Of a DNA stretch of 64,000 nucleotides, positions 6,505 through 16,307 are shown piece by piece. The DNA comes from Falsiroseomonas ponticola (GTDB lineage Bacteria; Pseudomonadota; Alphaproteobacteria; Acetobacterales; Acetobacteraceae): NCBI RefSeq assembly GCF_016805305.1, contig NZ_JAERQN010000006.1:248001-312000 (forward strand). Direction: 5' to 3'. Below the pieces are notes generated by a model. That model saw only the letters and a list, made by a program, of their open reading frames with translations. It ran no database searches and was not told the origin of the DNA. Numbering within the stretch: position 1 is the first letter of the stretch; every line of letters begins with the position of its first letter. A program made the translations under genes and the position numbers.

Positions 6505-9011
6505 GGGCACCCATGGGCACCCTGGGCACCCTCCATGGTCCGAAGGCCTATCCCCTGGATGAACCGATAGCCCCGTATCTCTTTGAAGCGTAAGCGATCT
6601 TGCTTCTCGGCCCAGCCCCGGAAGCGATGACGCGATGCCGCTTGCTCCCCGTTCTTCAATGCCCATGCGTTGAAGTCGGCCAGCAGCACGCCGGGTTGCT
6701 CGGCCAGGTTCGGGTCGAGGATGCAGCGCTCCGCCACCCAGGCCCCGAAGGCGTCCTGAGCCTGGAAGTATTCTTCCGTCGCGGCCTGCACCGCCGCCGG
6801 CTTGCCGAGGCCGAATTGCTGCCATTCCAGGCAGCCATCGATCATCCACCGCAGGATGCCGGACCACTCCGCCCGCAGCCTGGCGGGCAGCGTCGGGTCG
6901 GGCCGCTCCGGCTTGTGCAGGAAGGGCACGATGTTGAAGCGGCGCCGGGCCGCGTCATCCACGTTCTTGAGCGCGGGCTTGTGGTTGCCGCTGATGGTGA
7001 GCTTGAAGCGGGGCAGGAAGGTGAAATTGTCCTGCCTCATGAAGCGGGCCGTGATCGGGTCCCCGCCGGTCAGGGCCTTGATGCGCGCCTCCGCCCACGC
7101 CTTCCCTTCCTCGGTCTCCGTGGTCATCACCAAGCGCGCGCCGTGGAGCATGGCGAGGTCGGTGGAGTGCTTGTCGCCATAGGCCGCGGTGAAGGTGTCC
7201 AGCGCGGCCGTGGTGCCGTAGCTGCCCATGATCCCCGCCATGGTGTTCAGCAGCACGCCCTTGCCGTTGCCGCCGGGGCCATAGACGAACAGCAGCGCAT
7301 GCTCTCGCGTGTCGCCAGTCAGGCCGTAGCCGAACCACCGTTGCAGGAAGGTGATGAGGTCCGCATCCCCGCCCGTGGCCTGGTGCAGGAAGGCCAGCCA
7401 GGCCGGGCAGGCGGCATCCTCGGCCGGCGCCACCGCAACCGCCTTGGTGATGTGATCCGCCTGGCGCGCGGGCCGCAGCTCACCCGTGCGAAGATCCACG
7501 GTGCCGCCCGGCGTGCCCAGCAGCCAGGGGTCGGGGTCCCAGGTATCGGCCAGCGCGGCCACCTGCGGATCGGCCATGGCATGCCGCTCGACACCCGAGG
7601 CGAAGGCGGCCCGGCCGGCGGAGAGAATCGCCTTGTCGTTGTCGGTGCGTGCCGCGGCCTCGCGCGCCGCCACGCGCGCCCAGGCGAAGGCGATCTTGGT
7701 CTTCTCCCGCCGCCAGATGGCGCCGTCCCAGCGGAACCAGGCGCCGCTATCGTGGCAGTAGCGCAGCACCTTGCCGTGCCGGCGCATGAACAGCTCCGCC
7801 ACCGCATCCTCGGTCACCAGCTCGGGCCAATCCTCCGGCGGCTCGGCCGGGGCGGCCTGACCACGCGAGGGCGGCGGCGTGCTGGCGCCGATCGACGGCT
7901 TGGGAGGTGCTGGACCACCCCGCGCCTCACTGGCGGGCGCCGGCGGCCTCTCCGCCGCCCAGGGAAGGGGCTTCCAGCCCAGGGACGCGGGATCGATGCC
8001 CATCTGGTCGCACAGCCACAGGCCGGCTTCCCTGGCGCCTGGCGCGCCACCCCAGGCGATGACCACGTCAATCGGGCTGCAGGACTCCCCTGTGCCGAAG
8101 TCGTGACCGCCCAGCAGGGGATGCAGGGACAGGTCCTCTTCAAGCCCGCGCCCCAGGTCGCGCGACGCCACGCGCCACGCCCCGGTGCCGGCTTCCTCCC
8201 TCGCCGCCGGCCCGAAGATGGTCGGAACCCAGCGCCCCAGCTCCGCCAGCGCGCGCTTGTTGACCTCGACGAAGAAGGCGCCGGCCTTGCCGGCAGGCGC
8301 GCGGGTCGAGGCCGGAGGGCGTTCGCCCTGGCGGCGCGCGACGGGGGCGGGCTGGGCCACGGCCAGGGGCTTCGCGGCGGGCGGCCGGGATGCCGCCTCG
8401 CGCTCCCGCGCCGGCATGGCACCCGCGGCCCGGATGACGGCCTCCGCCGCCACCAGGAAGGCCCGGATGCCGCCCTCCGCCACCACCGGCAGGGCGGACA
8501 GGGCGACGGCCTCCGGGCTGGCATGCGACCAGGTGTAGGGGGCGCGGGTGTCGGGGTGGATGCCGAAGGCGACGAATTGCTGGCCCTCGCCCAGGATTTC
8601 GACTTGGCATTTGGTGCCGTCCGGCATGAACAGCTCGGGCGTTGATGCCTTCCGCATCGGCGCCTCCGCCCGGTAGCAGAACAGCACCTTGGGCGCGCGA
8701 CCCACCCGCCGGAGGGGCGAGGGACCGACCATCACCGACGCCAGGGCCTCGACCTGCCCCGCCAGCTCGGGCACGGGCACGTCGATATCGATCGCGACCA
8801 GGTCGCCGCACAACAGGCCGGTATTCGTGCAGCGCGGTTGATCCCGCTCCCATCGCCGAATGGCGTCGGCATCGGCCTCGGCACAGGCGCGCGCCCAATC
8901 CTTCATCGTCGGGCGCTTCCCGGCGGAGGGACCGCCCATGTCGGGCGAAGAAACGGGCACCGGCCGGAAGCCATTGGCGTGAACCGCCAGCCGCAAATCG
9001 GTGGGGTTCAT
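6501..9011 (-). CDS. Bifunctional primase-polymerase / D5-type helicase
   Basis: An 836-residue replication protein of the P4/phage-plasmid primase type. An N-terminal prim-pol domain (about 1-220) carries GDLVAIDIDVP, with the catalytic Asp75-x-Asp77 pair, and the VEILGEGQQFVAFGIHPDT segment. A central Pro/Ala-rich linker leads to a D5_N-like region (AELFMRRHGKVLRY, about 450-560) and a superfamily-3 helicase with Walker A GPGGNGKG at about 578-585 and an ISGNHKP sensor motif. The family makes primers and unwinds DNA at iteron-bearing origins. ATG 9011 starts the conserved fold; a longer frame to 9089 adds an unlikely Gly-rich leader. It is the first gene at the right end of the element. Confidence 0.88.
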   Translation of the reverse strand: MNPTDLRLAVHANGFRPVPVSSPDMGGPSAGKRPTMKDWARACAEADADAIRRWERDQPRCTNTGLLCGDLVAIDIDVPVPELAGQVEALASVMVGPSPLRRVGRAPKVLFCYRAEAPMRKASTPELFMPDGTKCQVEILGEGQQFVAFGIHPDTRAPYTWSHASPEAVALSALPVVAEGGIRAFLVAAEAVIRAAGAMPAREREAASRPPAAKPLAVAQPAPVARRQGERPPASTRAPAGKAGAFFVEVNKRALAELGRWVPTIFGPAAREEAGTGAWRVASRDLGRGLEEDLSLHPLLGGHDFGTGESCSPIDVVIAWGGAPGAREAGLWLCDQMGIDPASLGWKPLPWAAERPPAPASEARGGPAPPKPSIGASTPPPSRGQAAPAEPPEDWPELVTEDAVAELFMRRHGKVLRYCHDSGAWFRWDGAIWRREKTKIAFAWARVAAREAAARTDNDKAILSAGRAAFASGVERHAMADPQVAALADTWDPDPWLLGTPGGTVDLRTGELRPARQADHITKAVAVAPAEDAACPAWLAFLHQATGGDADLITFLQRWFGYGLTGDTREHALLFVYGPGGNGKGVLLNTMAGIMGSYGTTAALDTFTAAYGDKHSTDLAMLHGARLVMTTETEEGKAWAEARIKALTGGDPITARFMRQDNFTFLPRFKLTISGNHKPALKNVDDAARRRFNIVPFLHKPERPDPTLPARLRAEWSGILRWMIDGCLEWQQFGLGKPAAVQAATEEYFQAQDAFGAWVAERCILDPNLAEQPGVLLADFNAWALKNGEQAASRHRFRGWAEKQDRLRFKEIRGYRFIQGIGLRTMEGAQGAHGCP

Positions 9012-9245
9012 GGCTTGAAAATCCGTCTCGCCGGTGGGACACTCGCCTCCGGAAGCCCAGGTTTTTCCTGGTCCTCCGTATGGTCCCACCAGGCGCTAGG
9101 GGGCTGAGTTACTTGGCCTTCGCCACGCCGGCCCTGGGCACCATCCATCCCCCTCCTCATCATCACGGCCACCGGCAGGGAATTCCCTTGCGCGGTCGCG
9201 GCGCTTCGTTGACCGTTCGGTGACCCGGGATAAGGACCGTCCGCC
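9012..9245. promoter_or_regulatory. Right edge of the element and liv leader
   Basis: No gene is supported here. GCCGGTGGGAC near 9030-9040 faces GTCCCACCAGGC at 9083-9094 as an inverted repeat, and CCAGG-TTTTT-CCTGG (9057-9071) forms a small hairpin, both just upstream of the primase start. The junction of element and chromosome probably lies between about 9090 and 9230. No tRNA or clear attachment core was found. AAGGA a few bases before 9246 serves livH. Confidence 0.4.
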
Positions 9246-10156
<911 letters not shown>

Positions 10157-10160
<4 letters not shown>

Positions 10161-11437
10161 AGGAGTTCGGCCCCGCCCTGCGGGACGCCGCCAAGGCCAC
10201 CGCCATCGCCTTCGGCCTCTTCGTCGTCATGGTCGGGCTGCGCACCGATGTCAGCCCGACCGGCGCGCTGTTCCTGCGCACGCGCTGGGCGGAGCTCGCG
10301 ATGCTCTGCGCCCTCGTCTTCGCGCTCCGCCTCGCCATCGGCCTCTGGGTCACGCCGCGCTTCATGGCGCAGGCCGGCGGCTCGCTCGCCGGGCCGCTGG
10401 CCAGGGCCGGCGCCCTGTTCGGCACGGGACTGCTGCTGGTGGCCGTGGTGCTGCCCGCCATCCCGGGCATCGGGCGCTACGAGCTCGACCTCGCCATCCT
10501 CGTGCTGACCTATGTCATGCTGGGCTGGGGGCTGAACATCGTGGTCGGCCTCGCGGGGCTGCTCGACCTCGGCTACGTCGCCTTCTACGCCGTCGGCGCC
10601 TATTCCTACGCGCTGCTGGCGCAGTATTTCGGCCTCTCCTTCTGGGTCTGCCTGCCGCTGGCCGGCATCCTCGCGGCCTTCTGGGGCATCCTGCTCGGCT
10701 TCCCCGTGCTGCGGCTGCGCGGCGACTACCTGGCGATCGTCACGCTCGCCTTCGGGGAGATCATCCGCGTCGTCCTGCTGAACTGGGTGGAGCTGACGGG
10801 CGGGCCCAACGGCATCAGCGGCATCCCGCGCCCCACCTTCTTCGGCCTGCCCTTCAGCATGTCCGGCGGCCCCGGCACCTTCGCCGGCTTCTTCGGGCTG
10901 GAACCCAGCCCGACGCATCGCGTGGTCTTCCTCTACTACCTCATCCTCTGCCTGGCGCTGCTGACCAACTGGGTCACCATCCGCATCCGCCGCCAGCCCA
11001 TCGGCCGCGCCTGGGAAGCGCTGCGGGAGGATGAGGTCGCCTGCCGCGCACTCGGCATCAACGTTACCACCACGAAGCTCACCGCCTTCGCGCTGGGCGC
11101 CATGTTCGGCGGCTTCGCCGGCGCCTTCTTCGCCACCCGCCAGGCCTTCATCAGCCCGGAAAGCTTCACCTTCATCGAAAGCGCCATCATCCTGGCGATC
11201 GTGGTGCTGGGCGGCCTCGGCAGCCAGGTCGGCGTCGCGGTCGCGGCCATCGTGATGATCGGGGGGTTCGAGCTGTTCCGCGACCTCGATGAATGGCGGA
11301 TGCTGGTCTTCGGCGCCGCCATGGTCGCCATCATGGTGCTGCGCCCCCGCGGCCTGGTGGGCTCCCGCACCCCCACCGTCGCCCTCGGCCAGCGCCGCGC
11401 CATCGGCGCCGAGTATGTCGGCGAGGGCCGGGGATGA
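10157..11437 (+). CDS. livM: Branched-chain amino acid ABC permease LivM
   Basis: A 426-residue permease, longer than the common 300-350, with an N-terminal extension of about 100 residues holding extra membrane segments. The LivM core has the signatures [39 protein letters not shown] and [20 protein letters not shown]. It pairs with LivH to form the translocation channel. It starts within the livH stop codon (ATGA), so the two are translationally coupled. Confidence 0.93.
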
Positions 11438-12261
11438 GCACGACCCTCGCCGCCGACATCCTCCGCGTGGAGGAGCTGACCATGCGCTTCGGCGGGCTAC
11501 TCGCCGTCGATCGCGTCAGCTTCGAGGTGCCGCGCGGCACCATCACCGCGCTGATCGGCCCGAACGGGGCCGGCAAGACCACGGTCTTCAACTGCATCAC
11601 CGGCTTCTACCGCCCGACCGGCGGCGCGGTGCGGCTCTCGACGCAGGAGGGGCGGGAGGTCGTCCTCAACACGCTGAAGGACCACAACATCGCCCGCGCC
11701 GGCGTCGCGCGCACCTTCCAGAACATCCGCCTCTTCGCCGGCATGACGGCGCTGGAGAACCTGCTGATCGCGCAGCATGGCCCGCTGCACAAGGCGACGG
11801 GCTTCGGCATCGGCGCGCTGCTCGGCATCTCCGGCTACAAGGCCGCCGAGGCCGCGGCCATCGAGCGTGCCGCCGAATGGCTGCGCGCCATCGGCCTCAT
11901 CGCCCGCGCCGATGATCCGGCGGGCTCGCTGCCCTATGGCGACCAGCGGCGGCTCGAGATCGCGCGCGCCATGTGCACGCAACCCTCGCTGCTCTGCCTC
12001 GATGAGCCCGCGGCCGGGCTGAACCCGCGCGAGTCGGACGATTTGGCGCGCCTGCTCCTCTCGATCCGGGACGGCACCGCGACCAGCGCCGCGCCCACCT
12101 CCATCCTGCTGATCGAGCACGACATGGGCATCGTCATGCGCATCTCGGACCATGTCGTCGTGCTCGACCACGGCAAGAAGATCGCGGAAGGCCCGCCCGC
12201 CGCCATCCGCCAGGACCCGCACGTCATCGCCGCCTATCTCGGGGAGGCGGAGGAGGAATGA
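11434..12261 (+). CDS. livG: Branched-chain amino acid ABC ATPase LivG
   Basis: A 275-residue ATPase starting at ATG 11434, which overlaps the livM stop; a longer frame from 11293 reads antisense-like sequence inside livM. Walker A is GPNGAGKTT (residues about 43-51); the ABC signature is degenerate ([16 protein letters not shown]), as usual for LivG, and the Walker B is [13 protein letters not shown]. The [10 protein letters not shown]-loop is also typical. A DNTLKDHN-like insert after the Walker A region is a LivG hallmark. It energises the LivHM channel together with LivF. Confidence 0.93.
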   Translation: MSTTLAADILRVEELTMRFGGLLAVDRVSFEVPRGTITALIGPNGAGKTTVFNCITGFYRPTGGAVRLSTQEGREVVLNTLKDHNIARAGVARTFQNIRLFAGMTALENLLIAQHGPLHKATGFGIGALLGISGYKAAEAAAIERAAEWLRAIGLIARADDPAGSLPYGDQRRLEIARAMCTQPSLLCLDEPAAGLNPRESDDLARLLLSIRDGTATSAAPTSILLIEHDMGIVMRISDHVVVLDHGKKIAEGPPAAIRQDPHVIAAYLGEAEEE

Positions 12262-12983
12262 GCGCGGCCGCTCCGATGCTGGAGGTCCAGGACCTCCGCA
12301 CCTTCTACGGCGCGGTGGAGGCGCTGAAGGGCGTCTCCCTCCATGTCGATCCCGGCGAGATCGTGACGCTGATCGGCGCGAACGGCGCCGGCAAATCGAC
12401 CCTGCTGATGAGCCTCTGCGGCGATCCCCGCGCGCGATCGGGCCGCATCCTGCTGGAGGGCGAGGACATCACCGCGATGCCCACCCACCAGATCATCCGC
12501 CGCGGCGTCGCGCAGTCCCCCGAAGGCCGCCGCATCTTCCCGCGCATGACGGTGCTGGAGAATCTGATCATGGGCGCCCAGGCCATGGGCCATGATCCGG
12601 CGCCGGAGCTGGAGCGCGTCTTCGCCCTCTTCCCCCGGCTCAATGAACGCCAGGCGCAGCGCGGCGGCACGCTCTCCGGCGGCGAACAGCAGATGCTGGC
12701 CATCGGCCGCGCGCTGATGTCGAAGCCCCGGCTGCTGCTGCTGGACGAACCCTCGCTCGGCCTGGCGCCGCTGATCTCCCGCCAGATCTTCGCCGCCATC
12801 AAGGCGCTGAACGAAAGCGAAGGCCTGACCGTGCTGCTGGTGGAGCAGAACGCCAACCAGGCGCTCCGCCTGGCCCATCGCGGCTACGTCCTGGTGACGG
12901 GGCGGATCACCATGAGCGGGTCGGGGGCGGAATTGCTGGCGCGGCCGGAGATCAGGGACGCGTATCTGGGCGGGGGGCATTAG
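12258..12983 (+). CDS. livF: Branched-chain amino acid ABC ATPase LivF
   Basis: A 241-residue ATPase with Walker A GANGAGKST, Q-loop VAQSPEGRRIFPRMT, signature LSGGEQQMLAIGRAL and Walker B LLLLDEPSLGLAP, all standard for LivF. It begins in an ATGA overlap with livG. Its TAG stop overlaps by 3-4 nt the TAA stop of gluQ on the other strand, so the two transcription units converge with no room for a conventional terminator between them. Confidence 0.94.
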   Translation: MSAAAPMLEVQDLRTFYGAVEALKGVSLHVDPGEIVTLIGANGAGKSTLLMSLCGDPRARSGRILLEGEDITAMPTHQIIRRGVAQSPEGRRIFPRMTVLENLIMGAQAMGHDPAPELERVFALFPRLNERQAQRGGTLSGGEQQMLAIGRALMSKPRLLLLDEPSLGLAPLISRQIFAAIKALNESEGLTVLLVEQNANQALRLAHRGYVLVTGRITMSGSGAELLARPEIRDAYLGGGH

Positions 12984-13816
12984 GCCCAGCCGGCCATCGC
13001 CCTGACCTCCGCCGGGCTCCGCCCCGCCTCCCGCAACGCGCGCACCGCCAGCGCGCCGTCGCGCTTCGCCAGGCGCCGGCCCTCCGCATCCACCAGCAGG
13101 GCATGGTGGCGATAGGCGGGCTCCGGCCAGCCCATCAGCGCCTGGATCAGCCGGTGCAGGTCCGTCGCCGGCAGCAGATCCTCCCCCCGCGTCACCACCG
13201 TCACGCCATCCCGCGCATCATCATGGGTGACGCAGAGGTGGTAGCTCGCCGGCACCTCCTTCCGCGCCAGCACCACATCGCCGAAGCGCGCGGGGTCGCA
13301 GCGCAGCCGCCCGCGCCCCTCCTCCTCGAAGTCCAGCGCCCCCACCCGCGCCACCGCTGCCGCCATGTCGAGTCGCAGCGCGAAGGGGTCGCCCCGCGCC
13401 ATCCGCGCCTCCCGCTCCGCCGCCGATAGCCGCCGGCAGGTGCCGGGATAGAGCGGGCCATCCGGCCCCTGCGGGGCGCCGCCGCTCGCCGCGATCTCGC
13501 GGGCGATCTCGGCCCGGGTGCAGAAGCAGGGGTAGAGCAGCCCCATCCCCGCCAGCCGGTCCAGCGACAGCCGGTAATCCGCGAAGTGCCGCGACTGCAC
13601 GCGCACCGGCCCATCCCAGTCGATTCCCAGCCAGCGGAGGTCCTCCTCGATCGCCGCGGCGTATTCCGGCCGGCAGCGGGTGCCGTCGATATCCTCGATC
13701 CGCAGCAGGAAACGCCCGCCCGCCTGGCGCGCCCGCTTCCAGCCCGCCAGGGCCGAATGGACGTGGCCGAGATGCAGGAAGCCGGTCGGGCTGGGGGCGA
13801 AGCGCGTGACGATCAT
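12980..13816 (-). CDS. gluQ: Glutamyl-Q tRNA(Asp) synthetase
   Basis: About 278 residues, a truncated glutamyl-tRNA synthetase without the anticodon-binding domain. It has the class I HIGH-like motif PSPTGFLHLGHVHSA, the LRIEDIDGTR motif, a putative zinc site with CFC and PGTC cysteines, and the KMSKS equivalent RLAKRDGA. The enzyme glutamylates queuosine in the wobble position of tRNA-Asp. Several in-frame ATG codons lie at the start; ATG 13816 (MIVTRFAPSP) is nearest the fold and has GGGG about 8 nt upstream. It is convergent with and overlaps livF. Confidence 0.92.
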   Translation of the reverse strand: MIVTRFAPSPTGFLHLGHVHSALAGWKRARQAGGRFLLRIEDIDGTRCRPEYAAAIEEDLRWLGIDWDGPVRVQSRHFADYRLSLDRLAGMGLLYPCFCTRAEIAREIAASGGAPQGPDGPLYPGTCRRLSAAEREARMARGDPFALRLDMAAAVARVGALDFEEEGRGRLRCDPARFGDVVLARKEVPASYHLCVTHDDARDGVTVVTRGEDLLPATDLHRLIQALMGWPEPAYRHHALLVDAEGRRLAKRDGALAVRALREAGRSPAEVRAMAGWA

Positions 13817-13872
13817 GGTCATCCCCGTCATCCTGCCCATCTTCTGCTGCAACGCGAAACGGGACCGATGGC

Positions 13873-14523
13873 ATGAGGGATGAGGAGGAGGGCCCGCGCT
13901 GGGGCCCGGCCGCGGGCGGCGCGCCCGATGCGCTGGTCGTGCTGCTGCACGGCGTCGGCGCCGATGGCTTCGACCTGATTGACCTGGCCCCCGGCTGGGG
14001 CAAGGCCGTGCCCGGCGCGCTCTTCGTCTCCCCGCACGCGCCGGAGGCCTGCGACCTCGCCCCTTACGGAAGGCAATGGTTCAGCCTGCAGGATCGCCGG
14101 CCCGTCGCCATCGCCGCCGGCGCCGATGCGGCCTCCGGCGCCCTTTTCGCCTGGATCGACGGGCAGCGCGCGGCGCTTGGCCTGGGCTGGGACCGGGTCG
14201 CGATCATGGGCTTCAGCCAGGGCGCGATGATGACGCTGCGGGTCGGCCTGCACCAGGCGCGCCAGGCCGCCGCGCTGCTCGCCTATTCCGGCGCCCTGCC
14301 CTGCCCCGTCCCCCCCGGCCCCGGCCCCGCCGTGCTGATCGTGCATGGGGAGGAGGATGAGGTCGTGCCCCCCGGCGCCAGCCGCAACGCGCTGGCCGCC
14401 ATCGAGGCCGCGGGCCTGGCCGTGGAGGCCGCCTTCCGCCCCGGCCTCGGCCACGGGATCGACGAGGCCGGCATCAGCCTGGGCGCGCTGGCGCTGCAGA
14501 AGGCGCTGGGGCCGGCCGCATGA
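13873..14523 (+). CDS. Phospholipase/carboxylesterase-type hydrolase
   Basis: A 216-residue alpha/beta hydrolase of the small carboxylesterase (acyl-protein thioesterase-like) family. LVVLLHGVGADG forms the oxyanion region, the nucleophile Ser lies in GFSQGAMM, the catalytic Asp in VHGEEDEVVP, and the His in RPGLGHGID. No signal peptide is present, so it is cytoplasmic. The substrate is unknown; the family cleaves short acyl esters or lysophospholipids. It is divergent from gluQ with about 56 bp between starts. Confidence 0.87.
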   Translation: MRDEEEGPRWGPAAGGAPDALVVLLHGVGADGFDLIDLAPGWGKAVPGALFVSPHAPEACDLAPYGRQWFSLQDRRPVAIAAGADAASGALFAWIDGQRAALGLGWDRVAIMGFSQGAMMTLRVGLHQARQAAALLAYSGALPCPVPPGPGPAVLIVHGEEDEVVPPGASRNALAAIEAAGLAVEAAFRPGLGHGIDEAGISLGALALQKALGPAA

Positions 14524-14611
14524 CGGGGCGATGAAACATCGGAGATCGCCGGTTGCGCAGCCCCCTTCGCACTGGCACAAAGACCGGGACATCGCAGCTA
14601 AGCCACAGGAT

Positions 14612-14641
14612 CTGGGGCCTTACTGACGTTGACGGCCCCAG
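14612..14641. terminator. Hairpin between esterase and HNH genes
   Basis: A perfect 8-bp stem CTGGGGCC / GGCCCCAG with a 14-nt loop, between the esterase stop and the HNH start. It could end the esterase transcript or fold in the HNH mRNA leader; there is no T-tract. Confidence 0.45.
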
Positions 14642-14674
14642 GACTGGGTGCGCTGCCATTCTGAGGAGTGGCGC

Positions 14675-15250
14675 TTGCCTGATGGCGGACACTTCGTTCC
14701 AGGGCAGTCCTTCCCCGCGCTCGTCCTGAACGCGGACTTTCGCCCCTTGTCCTACTTCCCGTTATCCGTCTGGGCCTGGCAGGATGCGGTGAAGGCGGTG
14801 TTCCTGGATCGCGTCTCGGTCCTGTCGGAATACGAGGCGGAGGTCCATTCGCCGCGCATGACCATGCGCCTGCCGAGCGTGATCGCGCTGAAGGAATACA
14901 TCCCCGCCGCTCGGCGCCCGGCCTTCACCCGCTTCAACGTCTTCCTGCGCGACAGCTTCGCCTGCCAATATTGCGGCAACCCGAAGCCGACCCAGGACCT
15001 GACCTTCGACCACGTCATCCCCCGCAGCCGCGGCGGGCGCACGACCTGGGAGAACGTCGTCACCGCCTGCGGGCCCTGCAATCTGCGCAAGGCCAACAAG
15101 CTGCCGCGGGAATGCCAGATGGTGCCCCGCCTGCCCCCCCGGCAGCCCACCAGCTGGGAGCTGCAGGAGAACGGCAGGTCGTTCCCGCCGAACTACCTGC
15201 ATGAAAGCTGGCGGGACTACCTCTACTGGGATTCCGAGCTGGAGAATTGA
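14675..15250 (+). CDS. HNH endonuclease family protein
   Basis: A 191-residue protein of the alphaproteobacterial HNH family that begins FPALVLNADFRPLSYFPLS. The nuclease core holds CQYCGNPKP, TFDHVIPRSRGG and ENVVTACGPCNLRKANK: two zinc-binding CxxC pairs and the HNH residues (DH, N, N). TTG 14675 is preferred because GAGGAG lies 6 nt upstream, whereas the longer GTG start at 14648 has no such signal. It is a stand-alone housekeeping-type gene found across the group, not obviously part of a restriction or intron system. Its target is unknown. Confidence 0.88.
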   Translation: MPDGGHFVPGQSFPALVLNADFRPLSYFPLSVWAWQDAVKAVFLDRVSVLSEYEAEVHSPRMTMRLPSVIALKEYIPAARRPAFTRFNVFLRDSFACQYCGNPKPTQDLTFDHVIPRSRGGRTTWENVVTACGPCNLRKANKLPRECQMVPRLPPRQPTSWELQENGRSFPPNYLHESWRDYLYWDSELEN

Positions 15251-15265
15251 GGGGCCTCGCGCCCC

Positions 15266-16240
15266 TCACGAATCCGCGGTGATGTTGGCGCGGCGGATCA
15301 CGGCGCCCCAGCGCTCCAGCTCCTCCCGCTGGTAGCGCGCCAGCGCCTCCGGCCCGCCGCCGATCGCCTCCACCCCGTTGCGCTCCAGCGTCGCCCGCGT
15401 CTCCGCCTCGTTGAGGGAGGCCGCGAGAATGCCGGACAGCCGCTGCGTGACCGGCGCGGGCAGGTTGGCCGGGCCGAACATGGCCCACCAGCCCTCCGCA
15501 TTGATCGCGGGCAGCCCCTGCTCCGCGAAGGTCGGGACGTTGGGCAGCAGCGGGCTGCGCTGCGCGCCGGTGATGCCGAGGCCGATGAGCTGCCCGGCCT
15601 CGATCTGCGAACGCACGAACTGGGTGTGGTAGAACATGGCGTTCAGCGTGCCGCTCAGCGCATCCGTCATCGCCTGCGCGCCATCGCGATAGGGCACATG
15701 GGTGGTGCTGGTGCCCGTCGCCTCGCTCATCACGGCGTGGTTGAGGTGCCCCGCCGTGCCGGTGCCGGAGGTGCCGACCGAGAGCGGCCGCGCCTTCGCC
15801 ATCGCCACGAACTCCGCCATGGTCCGCGGGCCGAGCTGCGGCCGCACCACCAGCAGCAGCGCCGTCTTGGAATGCAGGAACAGCGGCGTGAAGTCCCGCA
15901 CCGGGTTGTAGGCCAGGTTCGGCATCAGGTTCGGGTTCACCGCATGGGTGCCGATGGTGCCGAGCAGGATGGTGTGCCCATCCGCCGGCGCCTGCGCCAC
16001 GGCGGCGGAGCCGATGGTGCCGCCGGCGCCGGAGCGGTTGTCCACCACCACGGTGTGCCCGCCGAGCCCGCGGGAGATCTGCCCCCCGATCATCCGCCCG
16101 ATGATGTCGGTGCTGGTGCCGGCCGCGAAGGGCACCACCAGTCGGATCGGCCGGTCCGGCCAGGCCTGGGCGCGGAGCGTGCCCGGCGCGGCCAGGGCGG
16201 GCAGCGTGATCGCGGTGGCCAGCAGGCTGCGGCGGTTCAT
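15266..16240 (-). CDS. Bug/TctC-type solute-binding protein
   Basis: A 324-residue periplasmic binding protein of the tripartite tricarboxylate (Bug) family. The N-terminal signal (MNRRSLLATAITLPALAAPG then RAQA) has a twin-arginine. The mature protein starts WPDRPIRLVVPFAAGTSTDI and includes VVVDNRSGAGGTIGS and the HVPYRDGAQAMTDALSG motif, all diagnostic. The ATG at 16240 has GGGAGAGA upstream. No TctA/TctB membrane genes are adjacent; orphan Bug proteins are common in this family and bind varied carboxylates. The ligand is unknown. Confidence 0.9.
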   Translation of the reverse strand: MNRRSLLATAITLPALAAPGTLRAQAWPDRPIRLVVPFAAGTSTDIIGRMIGGQISRGLGGHTVVVDNRSGAGGTIGSAAVAQAPADGHTILLGTIGTHAVNPNLMPNLAYNPVRDFTPLFLHSKTALLLVVRPQLGPRTMAEFVAMAKARPLSVGTSGTGTAGHLNHAVMSEATGTSTTHVPYRDGAQAMTDALSGTLNAMFYHTQFVRSQIEAGQLIGLGITGAQRSPLLPNVPTFAEQGLPAINAEGWWAMFGPANLPAPVTQRLSGILAASLNEAETRATLERNGVEAIGGGPEALARYQREELERWGAVIRRANITADS

Positions 16241-16307
16241 GGCAGGTCTCTCTCCCGGTTCGGCGCCCCCGGGATCGCACGCCACTCCGCCATCCCGCAA
16301 GACGGCG

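Larger units (their letters stand above)
5909..6531. repeat. Ten GGGTGCCC iterons, candidate replication origin
   Basis: GGGTGCCC occurs at 5930, 6237, 6417, 6427 and 6437. Its complement GGGCACCC occurs at 5909, 6132, 6505, 6515 and 6524. The three at 6417-6444 are spaced exactly 10 bp apart; those at 6505-6531 are spaced 10 and 9 bp. The cluster overlaps three genes and borders the primase gene. Replication initiators of the P4 type bind iterons near their own gene, so this is a plausible origin (inference). Elsewhere only isolated copies were noticed (2582, 23316). Confidence 0.6.

Noticed and set aside
6505..6867. Extension of the 90-aa gene to 211 residues
   Set aside because: The added part reads antisense-frame sequence of the primase gene; the ATGA overlap marks the real start.
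9003..9062. A tRNA-Ser-like anticodon stretch (CTTGAAAATCC)
   Set aside because: No acceptor stem or T-loop is found around it, and it lies in the leader of the primase gene.
9125..9160. CCTGGGCACCATCCAT matching 6521-6536 as a possible attachment core
   Set aside because: One mismatch in 16 bp of iteron-like GC-rich sequence is probably chance; no second boundary copy can be seen in the window.
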